Shown here: piece by piece, positions 1-7,750 of the stretch
Position numbering within the stretch: the first letter of the stretch is position 1
How the letters are laid out: each line of letters starts with the position of its first letter
DNA from: Edwardsiella anguillarum
GTDB taxonomy: Bacteria > Pseudomonadota > Gammaproteobacteria > Enterobacterales > Enterobacteriaceae
Reading direction: 5' to 3' (one strand)
DNA length: 64,000 nt
Assembly: GCF_008801815.1 (NCBI RefSeq)
Contig: NZ_VZOX01000007.1
Made by a program: the position numbers and the translations under genes
Notes under the pieces: generated by a model
Seen by the model: only the letters and a program-made list of their open reading frames with translations
Told to the model about the DNA's origin: nothing
The model's database searches: none

Positions 1-2
1 TC

Positions 3-1559
3 ACGCTTAGCGCGCTGCAGCATACCCTGCGTCAGCCAACGGTGATACAGGTTAACGGATTCAGCCTGGCCTGCGCCGGTCAGCCCCCGCTGGTCCAGTC
101 CGCGACGCTGCGCCTGACCTTCGGCTGGCAGCAACTGAGCGAGCCGCGCCACTTTAGCGCGATTGGCCTCAGCGGCGGCAAACTGACGCTGACGCAGGAC
201 GCTGTACCATCGCTCCCCATCAGCGCCGCCGCCCTGCGCCTGCACGATATGCAGATCCGCTGGCCCCACGCGGACTGGCCCCTGCAGGCCTCCGACGTAG
301 ACGGCGGCATCGTTCCCCTGCGTCCCGGCAGCGCCAAGGCCGACTTTCAGTTCAGCGCCGCGGCGCTGAGCATCGGCGATATTCCGGCCAAAAACGTACT
401 GGTTCAGGGGGAGTATCGGGATCGTCAGCTGTGGCTGAATAACCTGGGCGCCGATGTGGCCAACGGGCAAATGACGGCGCAGGCGTTGCGCCAGGCCGAT
501 GGCACATGGCGTATCGACAGCCTGCGTCTGAGCCAGATCCACTGGCAAAGCCCACAGGCGCTGCGGCCGTTTCTACACGCGCTACAGCTCCTGCCGCCGT
601 TGACGCTCGTCCGACTCGATCTGCTGGGCGCCAGCCTTGAGGGCAAGGACTGGGCACTGGGCGGGCTGGATGCCACCCTGCGCAATGTCTCTCTGACCGA
701 TGGCCATTGGCACAGCCAGCGGGGATCGCTGGCCTTCAACGCGACGGATATCGTGCTCGGGGCGGTGCATCTGAGCGATCCCCTGCTCAGCGCCGACCTC
801 ACGCCGCAGGGGATCACGCTGCGCCAGTTCAACACCCGCTGGAGCAATGCGCTGCTCCGCGCCAGCGGCGACTGGCAGCGTGACAGCGGCCATCTGACCC
901 TCAACGATTTAGCCATCGTCGGCCTGGAGTACACGCTGCCCACCGCCTGGCGCACGCTGTGGCTGCGCCCGCTGCCCGCCTGGCTGCAGGAGATCACGCT
1001 GCAGCGTTTCTCTCTCAGCCGTACCCTGTTGGTCGATATTAACCCCGACTTTCCATTTCAGATAACGGCACTGGATGGCTTTGGTAGCCATGTCACCCTC
1101 GCCCGCCAGCGCCGCTGGGGGCTCTGGCATGGACAGATGCAGTTCAACGCCAGCGAGGCCACTTTTAATAAGGTGGATCTGCGCCGCCCGTCGGCAACGC
1201 TGCAGGCGGACAGCGGTACCGTCCGCGTCAGCGATCTCAGCGCGATTTCACAGAAGGGATTACTGGAGGCCAGCGCGACCCTGAGCCAGGGCGACAGCCT
1301 ATTAACGCTGGCGCTCCACGGGCGCGGCGTACCGGTCAGTCAGCTGGATGCCTGGGGCTGGCCTGCGCTGACGGCGCTGCAGGGCGGCATTAATCTGCAG
1401 CTGACGCTACGCGCACCGCTGCAGGCCGGCACGCCGTTCCGCCAAGGCGTCGATGCGACGCTGCAGGCGCAGGACGGGCATGGACACACGCTGCATCAAC
1501 GCATGGTCAGCGGACAGCTGGTCGCAGAGGCGCCACCGATCGCGGCGGAGAGCCGATAG
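3..1559 (+). CDS. yhjG: AsmA-family envelope protein, C-terminal part (YhjG-like), truncated by window edge
   Basis: The reading frame is open from the first bases of the window, so the true start lies upstream and the GTG at 42 is only an internal codon. About 518 residues of the C-terminal part are visible. They are rich in alternating hydrophobic beta-strand patterns and repeated 'L-T/S-L' segments typical of AsmA/TamB-like proteins, which sit in the inner membrane and periplasm and are linked to lipid or outer-membrane protein transport. The text most resembles E. coli YhjG (about 690 aa); YdbH is an alternative. No catalytic motif is seen. The family assignment is reasonably safe, the exact orthologue less so. 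Confidence 0.65.
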   Translation, partial: TLSALQHTLRQPTVIQVNGFSLACAGQPPLVQSATLRLTFGWQQLSEPRHFSAIGLSGGKLTLTQDAVPSLPISAAALRLHDMQIRWPHADWPLQASDVDGGIVPLRPGSAKADFQFSAAALSIGDIPAKNVLVQGEYRDRQLWLNNLGADVANGQMTAQALRQADGTWRIDSLRLSQIHWQSPQALRPFLHALQLLPPLTLVRLDLLGASLEGKDWALGGLDATLRNVSLTDGHWHSQRGSLAFNATDIVLGAVHLSDPLLSADLTPQGITLRQFNTRWSNALLRASGDWQRDSGHLTLNDLAIVGLEYTLPTAWRTLWLRPLPAWLQEITLQRFSLSRTLLVDINPDFPFQITALDGFGSHVTLARQRRWGLWHGQMQFNASEATFNKVDLRRPSATLQADSGTVRVSDLSAISQKGLLEASATLSQGDSLLTLALHGRGVPVSQLDAWGWPALTALQGGINLQLTLRAPLQAGTPFRQGVDATLQAQDGHGHTLHQRMVSGQLVAEAPPIAAESR

Positions 1560-1581
1560 CATATCGGCCCTCCGATTACGC

Positions 1582-2157
1582 TTATTGGGCAAAGGAGAGG
1601 GTATCGAGCACACCGTTGGCGATATTCGCCGCCTCTTGACGATTATCGCCCGGCAGGGAGATCTGCATGGTCATCAGCTGATCGCCGACCTGGGCGAGGA
1701 TAATGCTGGAGTAGATGGCGTGACCGTTCGCCTGCTGCATACTCACGACCTTCTCAACCGCCTTTCCACCCAGCTTAACGCTCTCAGACGAGACCAGCTG
1801 CAGGCTGGCGTCGCGTGATTTCTGCTGGTCAATCAGGCGGGTCGACAGGGTATTCAGGTTATCCTGCGGCATCGGCGCCAGAATGACGATCACCGCCTGC
1901 TGCCCGGTTTTATTGGCATACACGGACATATTGTTGGTCTGTGAGCCCAGCTTGCTGGTCTGATCGCTCAGTCCCGCAGGCAGCGTAAAGCCAATCTTAC
2001 CGTCCAACAGGCTGACTTTGGCCCCCGCCGGCACGCTGGGCTGAGTCGCGCTCGCCCCCTGCGCCGGTGCGTTGGTCTCCGCGGTGGAGCTGCCATCGCA
2101 GGCGGCCAGTCCGGTAACCAACAGCCCGACGCCGATCAACTTCACTAAATTACCCAT
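1582..2157 (-). CDS. dcrB: DcrB family inner-membrane lipoprotein
   Basis: The 191-residue protein begins with a lipoprotein signal peptide, a hydrophobic run ending in LAAC at about residue 20, so it should be lipidated at that Cys. The rest matches DcrB, known in E. coli for phage C1/C6 DNA entry and for envelope homeostasis together with YhhQ-neighbourhood genes. AAGG precedes the ATG at a good distance. In E. coli dcrB is followed by yhhQ and tusA. Here yhhQ and tusA are still nearby, but a GNAT gene and a GH3 gene lie between them and dcrB. The low-complexity Ala/Thr/Gln linker after the lipobox is usual. Confidence 0.88.
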   Translation of the reverse strand: MGNLVKLIGVGLLVTGLAACDGSSTAETNAPAQGASATQPSVPAGAKVSLLDGKIGFTLPAGLSDQTSKLGSQTNNMSVYANKTGQQAVIVILAPMPQDNLNTLSTRLIDQQKSRDASLQLVSSESVKLGGKAVEKVVSMQQANGHAIYSSIILAQVGDQLMTMQISLPGDNRQEAANIANGVLDTLSFAQ

Positions 2158-2233
2158 GGAAATTCCTTATGTTGTCCGAAGGTCTAATTCCACATCGCAC
2201 CCGATCGCGGAACAAAAAGCAAGTAACCGTATG

Positions 2234-2686
2234 TTACGCCGCATCTACACGCAGATCCCTGACCAGACGCAGACGATAGTCGACAACCTCGTCCTGAGGC
2301 TGCACCTGAATAATGTGATAGCCATTATTTATCAACATCACCAGCATCGCGGAAAAGCCGTTACGGGTTTTTACCTCAATACGCCGATACCCTTGATTTA
2401 ACGCCCACGTCTGCTGCGCACGCAATAGGATTTGAGCGATTCCTTTCCGCCGCCATCCGGGTAAAACGCCGCCAAGCCAGCTGTAAAACGTCTGGTCATC
2501 CAGCGCATAACCCACCTTAAATCCCACGTCGCAGCCTCCGCTGCGGGCGATCAGGAGACAGGCCTGACGGCCGGCAAGACGCCGCTGTATATCCGCCAGC
2601 GAATGGCGCGGAACAAACTCCGGAATGGCTCGATACAGCGCCAAGATCGCGGCCGGAGTGGCCGAGTACAGCGTGATCGGTGTCAT
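2234..2686 (-). CDS. GNAT-family N-acetyltransferase, substrate unknown
   Basis: This 150-residue single-domain protein has a GNAT fold. The acetyl-CoA pyrophosphate loop is visible as GWRRKGIAQILL around residues 76-87, followed by a strand with IEVKTRNGFSAML and the usual terminal 'NNGYHIIQ' element. A strong AGGAGG ribosome binding site lies 6 nt before the ATG. The protein acetylated, or small molecule used, cannot be told from the sequence. It sits between dcrB and a GH3 glycosidase, in a position not occupied in E. coli, and is transcribed in the same direction as the GH3 gene with a terminator between them, so co-regulation is doubtful. Confidence 0.8.
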   Translation of the reverse strand: MTPITLYSATPAAILALYRAIPEFVPRHSLADIQRRLAGRQACLLIARSGGCDVGFKVGYALDDQTFYSWLGGVLPGWRRKGIAQILLRAQQTWALNQGYRRIEVKTRNGFSAMLVMLINNGYHIIQVQPQDEVVDYRLRLVRDLRVDAA

Positions 2687-2752
2687 CGTGCGCCTCCTGT
2701 CGGGAGATAAAAGGAGAGCATAGCGTAAAACCCCGAAAAGGCGGAATCAGGG

Positions 2753-2783
2753 AAAAAATACCCTGCGCGCCGGGCACAGGGTA
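2753..2783 (-). terminator. Rho-independent terminator after GH3 gene
   Basis: On the minus strand TACCCTG and CAGGGTA form a stem around an 11-nt loop, followed directly by TTTTTT. It lies 10 bp after the GH3 stop codon and separates that gene from the GNAT gene. Confidence 0.7.
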
Positions 2784-2792
2784 GACGGCAGC

Positions 2793-4805
2793 CTACTGAT
2801 AGCGCAGGCCAAAGCCGTAGGGACGCCAGGTATCCAGGGCACGGTAGCCCGGCATATCGGAGAGTTGGTTAACGACCGCCTGCGCCCGATTAGGCAGCGC
2901 AAAGGGGAGGCGCCCCTGTGGATTAAAACGGCCGCTGAGCACATCCATCAACGCATGGTCGGAAACGCCAAATGTCGCCAGGATAGCGCCGGCACGATCC
3001 ATTCCACTGGCGCGGTCTAGCACAAACGGCTGGCGATAGTTTATGGATAAAATCGTGTTGGCCGCCCCAACCCGCGCCATAATCGTCTGGATATCGGCCA
3101 GCGACGGCGTAATTTGCCACGTTTTAGCCCGTGCCATCGCGCTAAAGCCCAGATCATTCAGCTCATCTTCGGCGGCGCCGCCAAAGCGACGCGCCTCGAC
3201 GTAGGGATTGCTGACCACCACACGAACGATCGCCCGCGTCGTCTGAGGCGGGATCGCGGGCAGCGCGCCGCCGCGCCGATCGCCGCTGATCACCCGAAAC
3301 CCATACCCCTCAACAATCGCCTTATCCATCCCTACCACATATAGCGTCTGCGCGGGCTTCAGCGGTAATAGCGGCGCCCTATCGTCGCCATTTTTCAACA
3401 AGACGATAGACTTACGCTGCGCCAGCGAGGCCCGCGCCTGAAACGCCTTATTTCCCAGCGTCTGCGCGGCCCGTTCGGGATCGACATAGGCGTTTTCAAA
3501 CAGCCCCAGCGTAAACTGCTCTTTCAGCAGCCGGGTGACCGCCAGATCGACCCGCTCCTGGCTGATTTTTCCCGCGCGAATCGTGTCATATACGATGGCA
3601 TTGCTGTGATAGCCCGAAAGGACATCCGTCCCCGCATTGACCGCGATGGCAATCTGCTCCTGCTCCGGCAGGTGTTCAATGCCCCATGCGCGATCGCCGA
3701 TAATCCCAGTATCGCTATTGACATATCCCTTGAATCCAAGCTGCTCACGCAGCAGCCCGGTGATGACGCCGGCCGAGAATGCCATACCGACGTCGTTTGG
3801 CGTCAGCGCCTGGCCGACGGGAATACCGTAGTAGGGCATGATAGCCGATACGCCGAGCTCAATGGCGGTAATAAAGGGCTTCAGATGATAGTGAAAATTC
3901 TGCCCGGCATAGTTCTGATTTTTCCCGTAGGCATAGTGGGGATCGCCGCCGTTCTCCTGCGGCCCCCCGCCGGGAAAATGTTTTACTGTCAGCGCGATAC
4001 TGTCTCGGCCTAGCCGTTCGCCCTGCAGCCCCAGGATCAATTGGCGGGCAATGTCCGACATCAGATCGGCATCCTCGGTAAAGGTTTCATGAACGCGATA
4101 CCAACGGGGCTCCGTCGCCAGATCCATCATGTAACCATACATGCCGCGAATACCGACGGCGCGCCACTCCTGGGCCATAATCCCGGCAAACTCACGGATA
4201 AGGGACATGTCTCGGGTTGCCGCCAGCCCCGCCTCTTTCGGCCAGGAGGAGAATGCGCCACTAATCACATTGATCCCCTCCCGAGCCTGGGGATCAATGT
4301 GATTGCGGGCGTTAGACTTAAATAGCGCCGGAATGCCGTGGGGGGTTCGCTCCGCCATCTCCTGGGCCCGATTTAGCGCCTCTGCCACCTCCCGGGGCGT
4401 CAGCTGATTGGTGCCGGACTGCGGCTGCGACACCACCGGATTACGGAAAATGAAGCGCGTCATATGCTGCTCACGGATTAACGCAGCCTCCTCCTGGGGG
4501 ATCGCACCCTGCGGCGCCACCCGGAACGTATCGATCATCATCATGCCGGCCTTTTCCCGCAGCGTCATACGCGCGACCAGATCGGCGCTGCGCTGCTCCG
4601 CAGAAAGCCGCCAATCCTCATAGGGATCCAGGCGGCCATTGCCGTTAGCATCGCGAAAGGTGTATCCCTGAACATGCAGCAGCGGATGTACTCGGGAAAC
4701 CACCGGCGGCTGCCCTGCTCCGGCGGAATACGCCGTCGCCGCGAACGGCGACAGCAGGGCGCATATCAATAGCAGGTATTTATACATCCGTGCAGATCTA
4801 TACAT
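2793..4805 (-). CDS. Secreted glycoside hydrolase family 3 (beta-glycosidase)
   Basis: The start chosen is the ATG at 4805, which has GAGGAG 6-7 nt upstream, giving 670 aa. Residues 1-28 are a signal peptide (basic start, LLLICALLS core, ATAYSA), so the enzyme should be periplasmic or exported. After it comes an EF-hand-like loop, RDANGNGRLDPYEDW. The (beta/alpha)8 domain carries GH3 signatures: KHFPGGGP for substrate binding and YVNSDTG, whose Asp at about residue 364 is the expected nucleophile. A C-terminal alpha/beta sandwich follows; the fibronectin-III tail of BglX is absent. Substrate is unknown; beta-glucosides or beta-xylosides are typical. The gene lies between dcrB and yhhQ, adjacent genes in E. 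coli, so it is probably an acquired insertion. Confidence 0.88.
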   Translation of the reverse strand: MYRSARMYKYLLLICALLSPFAATAYSAGAGQPPVVSRVHPLLHVQGYTFRDANGNGRLDPYEDWRLSAEQRSADLVARMTLREKAGMMMIDTFRVAPQGAIPQEEAALIREQHMTRFIFRNPVVSQPQSGTNQLTPREVAEALNRAQEMAERTPHGIPALFKSNARNHIDPQAREGINVISGAFSSWPKEAGLAATRDMSLIREFAGIMAQEWRAVGIRGMYGYMMDLATEPRWYRVHETFTEDADLMSDIARQLILGLQGERLGRDSIALTVKHFPGGGPQENGGDPHYAYGKNQNYAGQNFHYHLKPFITAIELGVSAIMPYYGIPVGQALTPNDVGMAFSAGVITGLLREQLGFKGYVNSDTGIIGDRAWGIEHLPEQEQIAIAVNAGTDVLSGYHSNAIVYDTIRAGKISQERVDLAVTRLLKEQFTLGLFENAYVDPERAAQTLGNKAFQARASLAQRKSIVLLKNGDDRAPLLPLKPAQTLYVVGMDKAIVEGYGFRVISGDRRGGALPAIPPQTTRAIVRVVVSNPYVEARRFGGAAEDELNDLGFSAMARAKTWQITPSLADIQTIMARVGAANTILSINYRQPFVLDRASGMDRAGAILATFGVSDHALMDVLSGRFNPQGRLPFALPNRAQAVVNQLSDMPGYRALDTWRPYGFGLRYQ

Positions 4806-4869
4806 AATATTCTCCTCAGAAAGATCTCTCCTGTGGAGGAACATAGCGCAGAAAAAAGCGAAATAAAAT

Positions 4870-4890
4870 TATATATCATAATGATATATA
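4870..4890. promoter_or_regulatory. AT-rich palindrome upstream of GH3 gene
   Basis: A perfect inverted repeat of two 10-bp arms around one central base (TATATATCAT / ATGATATATA) lies about 65 bp before the GH3 start in an AT-rich stretch. Its place in the likely promoter zone suggests an operator or an AT-rich promoter element. No known regulator was recognised. Confidence 0.4.
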
Positions 4891-4996
4891 TGAATTTTTT
4901 ATAGATTTGAGTTATCCGTTAGCGGCGGCGGTATCCCGAAACGACAACGGGGCACGCCTGCGCGCACCCCGTTTCGTCTCCCTCATCCCGCGTGAA

Positions 4997-5656
4997 TCAC
5001 GCCGGCGAGACCTGCCGCTGGCGAAACGCTATCCGCTTCAGCAGCATATTCAGCATAACGCCGTACATCGGCAAGAAGAAAACCATGCTAATCAACAATT
5101 TGAATGCATAATCCACCAGCGCAATCTCTACCCAGTGGGTTGCCATAAACGCGTCGCTGCTGCGGTAAAAGGCAATAAAGAAAAACGATAGCGTATCGCT
5201 GATGTTGCCAAACAGCGTTGAGGCGGTCGGTGCGACCCACCAGGCCCGCGTCTGCCGCAGGCGGTTAAACACATGCACATCCAGTATCTGCCCCAGCACA
5301 TAGGCCATAAAGCTGGCACAGGCAATGCGCGCGACCATCAGGTTAACACTGCCCAGCGCGGCAAAGCCCTGCCACTGCCCCTGAAAAAATAGGGCGGAGA
5401 CACAGTAGGAGATCAGCAGCGCTGGCACCATCACCGCCAAAATAATACGCCGAGCCAGCGGTGCGCCAAAGATACGCACGGTCAGATCCGTCGCCAAAAA
5501 GATAAACGGGAAGGTAAAGGCGCCCCAGGTGGTATGGAAACCGAACACGGTGATCGGCAGCTGCACCAGATAGTTGCTTGATGTGATAATCAAGACGTGG
5601 AAGAGAGACAGCCAACACAGGGCCGTAAACCGCTGCTGCGGTGTAAAACTAAACAT
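4997..5656 (-). CDS. yhhQ: Queuosine-precursor transporter YhhQ (COG1738/DUF165)
   Basis: The ATG at 5656 gives 219 aa, matching the E. coli length of 221; an in-frame extension to 5707 would run through the riboswitch and is rejected. The protein has about six hydrophobic membrane segments and the family motifs NYLVQLP, FPFIFLATDLTVRIFG and TASTLFGNISDT. YhhQ takes up 7-cyano-7-deazaguanine (preQ0) or related precursors for queuosine in tRNA anticodons. A preQ1-I-type aptamer ends 8 nt before the start and contains its Shine-Dalgarno, so translation is probably shut off when precursor is plentiful. tusA, another tRNA-modification gene, lies upstream in divergent orientation. Confidence 0.93.
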   Translation of the reverse strand: MFSFTPQQRFTALCWLSLFHVLIITSSNYLVQLPITVFGFHTTWGAFTFPFIFLATDLTVRIFGAPLARRIILAVMVPALLISYCVSALFFQGQWQGFAALGSVNLMVARIACASFMAYVLGQILDVHVFNRLRQTRAWWVAPTASTLFGNISDTLSFFFIAFYRSSDAFMATHWVEIALVDYAFKLLISMVFFLPMYGVMLNMLLKRIAFRQRQVSPA

Positions 5657-5664
5657 CGATGTCA

Positions 5665-5696
5665 CCTTTTTGGTTATTGGGGTGAGGGAACCCAAG
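5665..5696 (-). promoter_or_regulatory. preQ1-I type riboswitch in yhhQ leader
   Basis: On the minus strand the leader reads CUUGGG, a pyrimidine-rich loop UUCCCUCA, CCCCAA, then UAACCAAAAAGG. This is the preQ1-I layout: a 5-bp stem, a C-rich loop, an A-rich tail, and a 3' segment that folds back to form an H-type pseudoknot. The 3' AAGG is also the ribosome binding site of yhhQ, so ligand binding would hide it. Class I preQ1 riboswitches are established upstream of COG1738 and queuosine genes. Match was made by eye; a covariance search was not possible. Confidence 0.8.
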
Positions 5697-5812
5697 AAAA
5701 CGATCATCCTTAACGGATGCGGCGGCGATCATACCCGGCTCTCGCCACGATGCAACGGTTATTTTTCACGCAATCGTTAACGCCCTTTGCAGCCTGCGCA
5801 GCGCCGGGTACA

Positions 5813-5877
5813 CTAGGGCGCGTCCCGTAACGGTGCGCGTCAGCGACGCGCACAGCCAATGACGGGATACGCCCTAG
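5813..5877. repeat. Nested palindromic element between yhhQ and tusA
   Basis: Outer 16-bp arms (5813-5828 and 5862-5877) match at 14 of 16 positions. Inside them is a perfect 9-bp hairpin, GTGCGCGTC-AGC-GACGCGCAC (5833-5853). The whole can fold as a long hairpin with a hairpin inside. There is no T-tract, so it is not a classical terminator. A REP/BIME-like dispersed repeat is one possibility; no second copy was seen in the window. Confidence 0.6.
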
Positions 5878-5935
5878 CGACGTTAGATTATTTATTCGTG
5901 CGACCGCCCTGAACGGCGCTATTCAGAGACCTGCC

Positions 5936-6184
5936 ATGACCGATCTGTTCGCCAATCCGGACAAAACCCTAGACGCTCTGGGCCTGCGCTGCCCGGAGCC
6001 GGTAATGATGGTACGCAAGGCCGTACGCCATATGGCGGCGGGTGAAACCCTGCTGATCATCGCCGACGATCCGGCCACCACCCGCGATATTCCCGGCTTC
6101 TGCCGTTTTATGGATCACGCCCTGCTGGCGCAGGAGATCGAGCAGACGCCCTACCGCTATCTGCTGCGCAAAGGCGGCGCCTGA
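5936..6184 (+). CDS. tusA: Sulfur carrier protein TusA
   Basis: This 82-residue protein matches TusA (SirA/YhhP, 81 aa in E. coli). The conserved LGLRCPEPVM motif holds the active Cys19, which carries persulfide sulfur from IscS to TusD on the way to 2-thiouridine at tRNA wobble positions. Dependence on the motif makes the call firm. It is divergent from yhhQ, as in E. coli. The ribosome binding site is weak. A GC-rich palindrome lies just upstream at 5813-5877. Confidence 0.95.
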   Translation: MTDLFANPDKTLDALGLRCPEPVMMVRKAVRHMAAGETLLIIADDPATTRDIPGFCRFMDHALLAQEIEQTPYRYLLRKGGA

Positions 6185-6222
6185 GCTGCCCGACCAGGCC
6201 GGGCACCCCATGGCTGAGCCCC

Positions 6223-6882
6223 TTACAGCGGGCTAAGCGTGATTTCCACGCGGCGGTTTTGTGCTTTCCCCGCGGCAGTGCTGTTCGTTGCAATCGGGTT
6301 CGCCGGCCCCATACCAATGGTGCGAATGCGTCCCGCGGACACGCCCTGCACGATCAGCGCGCTGGCAACGCTGTCGGCGCGCTGCTGTGACAGGCGCATG
6401 TTCAGATCGCGGCTACCGGTGCTATCGGTATAGCCCACGACGTTAACCGCTGTTTTCTGGTACTCCTTCAGCACCATCGCCACCCCGGTCAGCGTATTGG
6501 CACCGGCCGGCTTCAGATTGCTGCTATTCGAATCAAAGGTCACGTTATTCGGCATATTCAGGACAATGTTATCGCCCTGACGGGTGACGCTCACCCCGGT
6601 ACCGCGCATCTTGTCGCGCAGCTTCGCCTCTTGTACATCCATGTAATAACCGATGCCGCCGCCCAGCGCCGCACCCGCCGCCGCGCCGATCAGCGCCCCC
6701 TTACCACGATCGCTCTTAGAAGAGGAGAGTGCGCCCACGCCGGCGCCCAGCAGGGCACCCAAGCCGGCGCCGACGCCGGACTTCCCAGCCTGAGACTCAC
6801 CGGTATAGGGATTGGTGGTACATCCGGATAGGATCAGCGCCGCACTGATCAGGCCTGCGATGCAAAAACGGCTTTTTTTCAT
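6223..6882 (-). CDS. yiaD: OmpA-family lipoprotein YiaD
   Basis: The 219-residue protein starts with a lipoprotein signal peptide ending LILSGC at about residue 21. A glycine-rich region (GVGAGLGALLGAGVGALSS and a second Gly/Ala run) resembles a glycine-zipper. The last 110 residues form an OmpA-like peptidoglycan-binding domain, with NVVGYTDSTGS and LSQQRADSVA. It should anchor in the outer membrane and bind peptidoglycan. E. coli YiaD is a multicopy suppressor of a bamB defect. GAGG precedes the ATG. It is convergent with tusA, separated by 38 bp. Confidence 0.92.
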   Translation of the reverse strand: MKKSRFCIAGLISAALILSGCTTNPYTGESQAGKSGVGAGLGALLGAGVGALSSSKSDRGKGALIGAAAGAALGGGIGYYMDVQEAKLRDKMRGTGVSVTRQGDNIVLNMPNNVTFDSNSSNLKPAGANTLTGVAMVLKEYQKTAVNVVGYTDSTGSRDLNMRLSQQRADSVASALIVQGVSAGRIRTIGMGPANPIATNSTAAGKAQNRRVEITLSPL

Positions 6883-7030
6883 GAATAAACCTCAATGTCG
6901 ATAAATGTCCCCGCTCCCGGGGACGTCAAGATAGCGTGATGCGTGATGCGCGGCACCTGCCGCGGTCGCGCTGCCCCCGTCTGACCGGCTCGGTGGGCAT
7001 TGGTTCAGTATGAGTGGAGCAAAAATCACG

Positions 7031-7576
7031 TCACAGGATAAGGGTAACAACTCCTAAAATCGCAAACAGCAGGGAAGAAAGTTGCCTTCCCCAGCCGCTC
7101 TTCAGGTAGGGCTGCAGCCGAGCACCGAACCACAGCATCGGCGCATTGGCCAGCACCATCCCTAGCGTCGACCCCAGGACGACCCAGGTAATATGCTGAT
7201 AGTGCGCGCCCAGCAGGACGGTCGCAATCTGGGTCTTATCGCCAATCTCGGCCAGAAAGAACACCACCAGCGACGTCCAGAAGGGATGCCCCCCGCGGAT
7301 CTCACCGTCATCTTTATCGGGAAACAGTACCCACACGGCCATGGCCAAGAAGCCCGCCGCCACCATCCAGCGCATAATCTGCGGACTGAGAAACTGAGTG
7401 ACCAGCTCCCCTATCAGGGCAGCAAAGTAGTGGTTAACCAGCGTTGCCAGAATAATTGCCAACAGGATCAGGAAAGGCTTACCAAAGCGCGCTACCAGCA
7501 GCAGCGTCAAAAGCTGAGTTTTATCGCCGATTTCAGCCAGGGCGACGGAGCTCATCGAAGTAAGAATAATGGACAC
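7031..7576 (-). CDS. TMEM165/GDT1 (UPF0016) family cation exporter, probably Mn2+
   Basis: The 181-residue version starts at GTG 7576; the longer frame to 7711 looks like untranslated leader, since its first 45 codons resemble nothing and contain a 10-bp hairpin. The protein has six membrane helices in two inverted halves, each with the family motif E-x-G-D-K-T: LAEIGDKTQLL near the N-terminus and FLAEIGDKTQIAT in the middle. GDT1-family members export Mn2+ or exchange Ca2+/H+; the bacterial MneA type is a Mn2+ exporter. An ATG at 7555 is an alternative start. No strong Shine-Dalgarno was seen for either. Confidence 0.82.
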   Translation of the reverse strand: MSIILTSMSSVALAEIGDKTQLLTLLLVARFGKPFLILLAIILATLVNHYFAALIGELVTQFLSPQIMRWMVAAGFLAMAVWVLFPDKDDGEIRGGHPFWTSLVVFFLAEIGDKTQIATVLLGAHYQHITWVVLGSTLGMVLANAPMLWFGARLQPYLKSGWGRQLSSLLFAILGVVTLIL

Positions 7577-7589
7577 AGCGGAACATATA

Positions 7590-7637
7590 CCGGGGTGAGT
7601 CTCATAGACACATGGCGCGACCAAGCCCTCACCCCGG
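7590..7637 (-). promoter_or_regulatory. Leader hairpin of GDT1-family gene, possible metal-sensing element
   Basis: Two perfect 10-bp arms, CCGGGGTGAG and CTCACCCCGG, enclose a 28-nt loop and end 13 nt before the GTG start. Mn2+ exporters of this family are often controlled by the yybP-ykoY Mn2+ riboswitch, but the spacing here is too short for the full consensus and the core 'AAGACC' element was not convincingly found. It is recorded as a structured leader with unknown function. Confidence 0.45.
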
Positions 7638-7750
7638 AGTGCGCCTTGGCCGGCCACAGGTCTCGTCAACCCATCTCGTGACGGGCGCTGACGCCATGAT
7701 GATAACACCAAGTTTGTTGACGTCAGCGTCGGCGCTGGCGCACCGACAGA

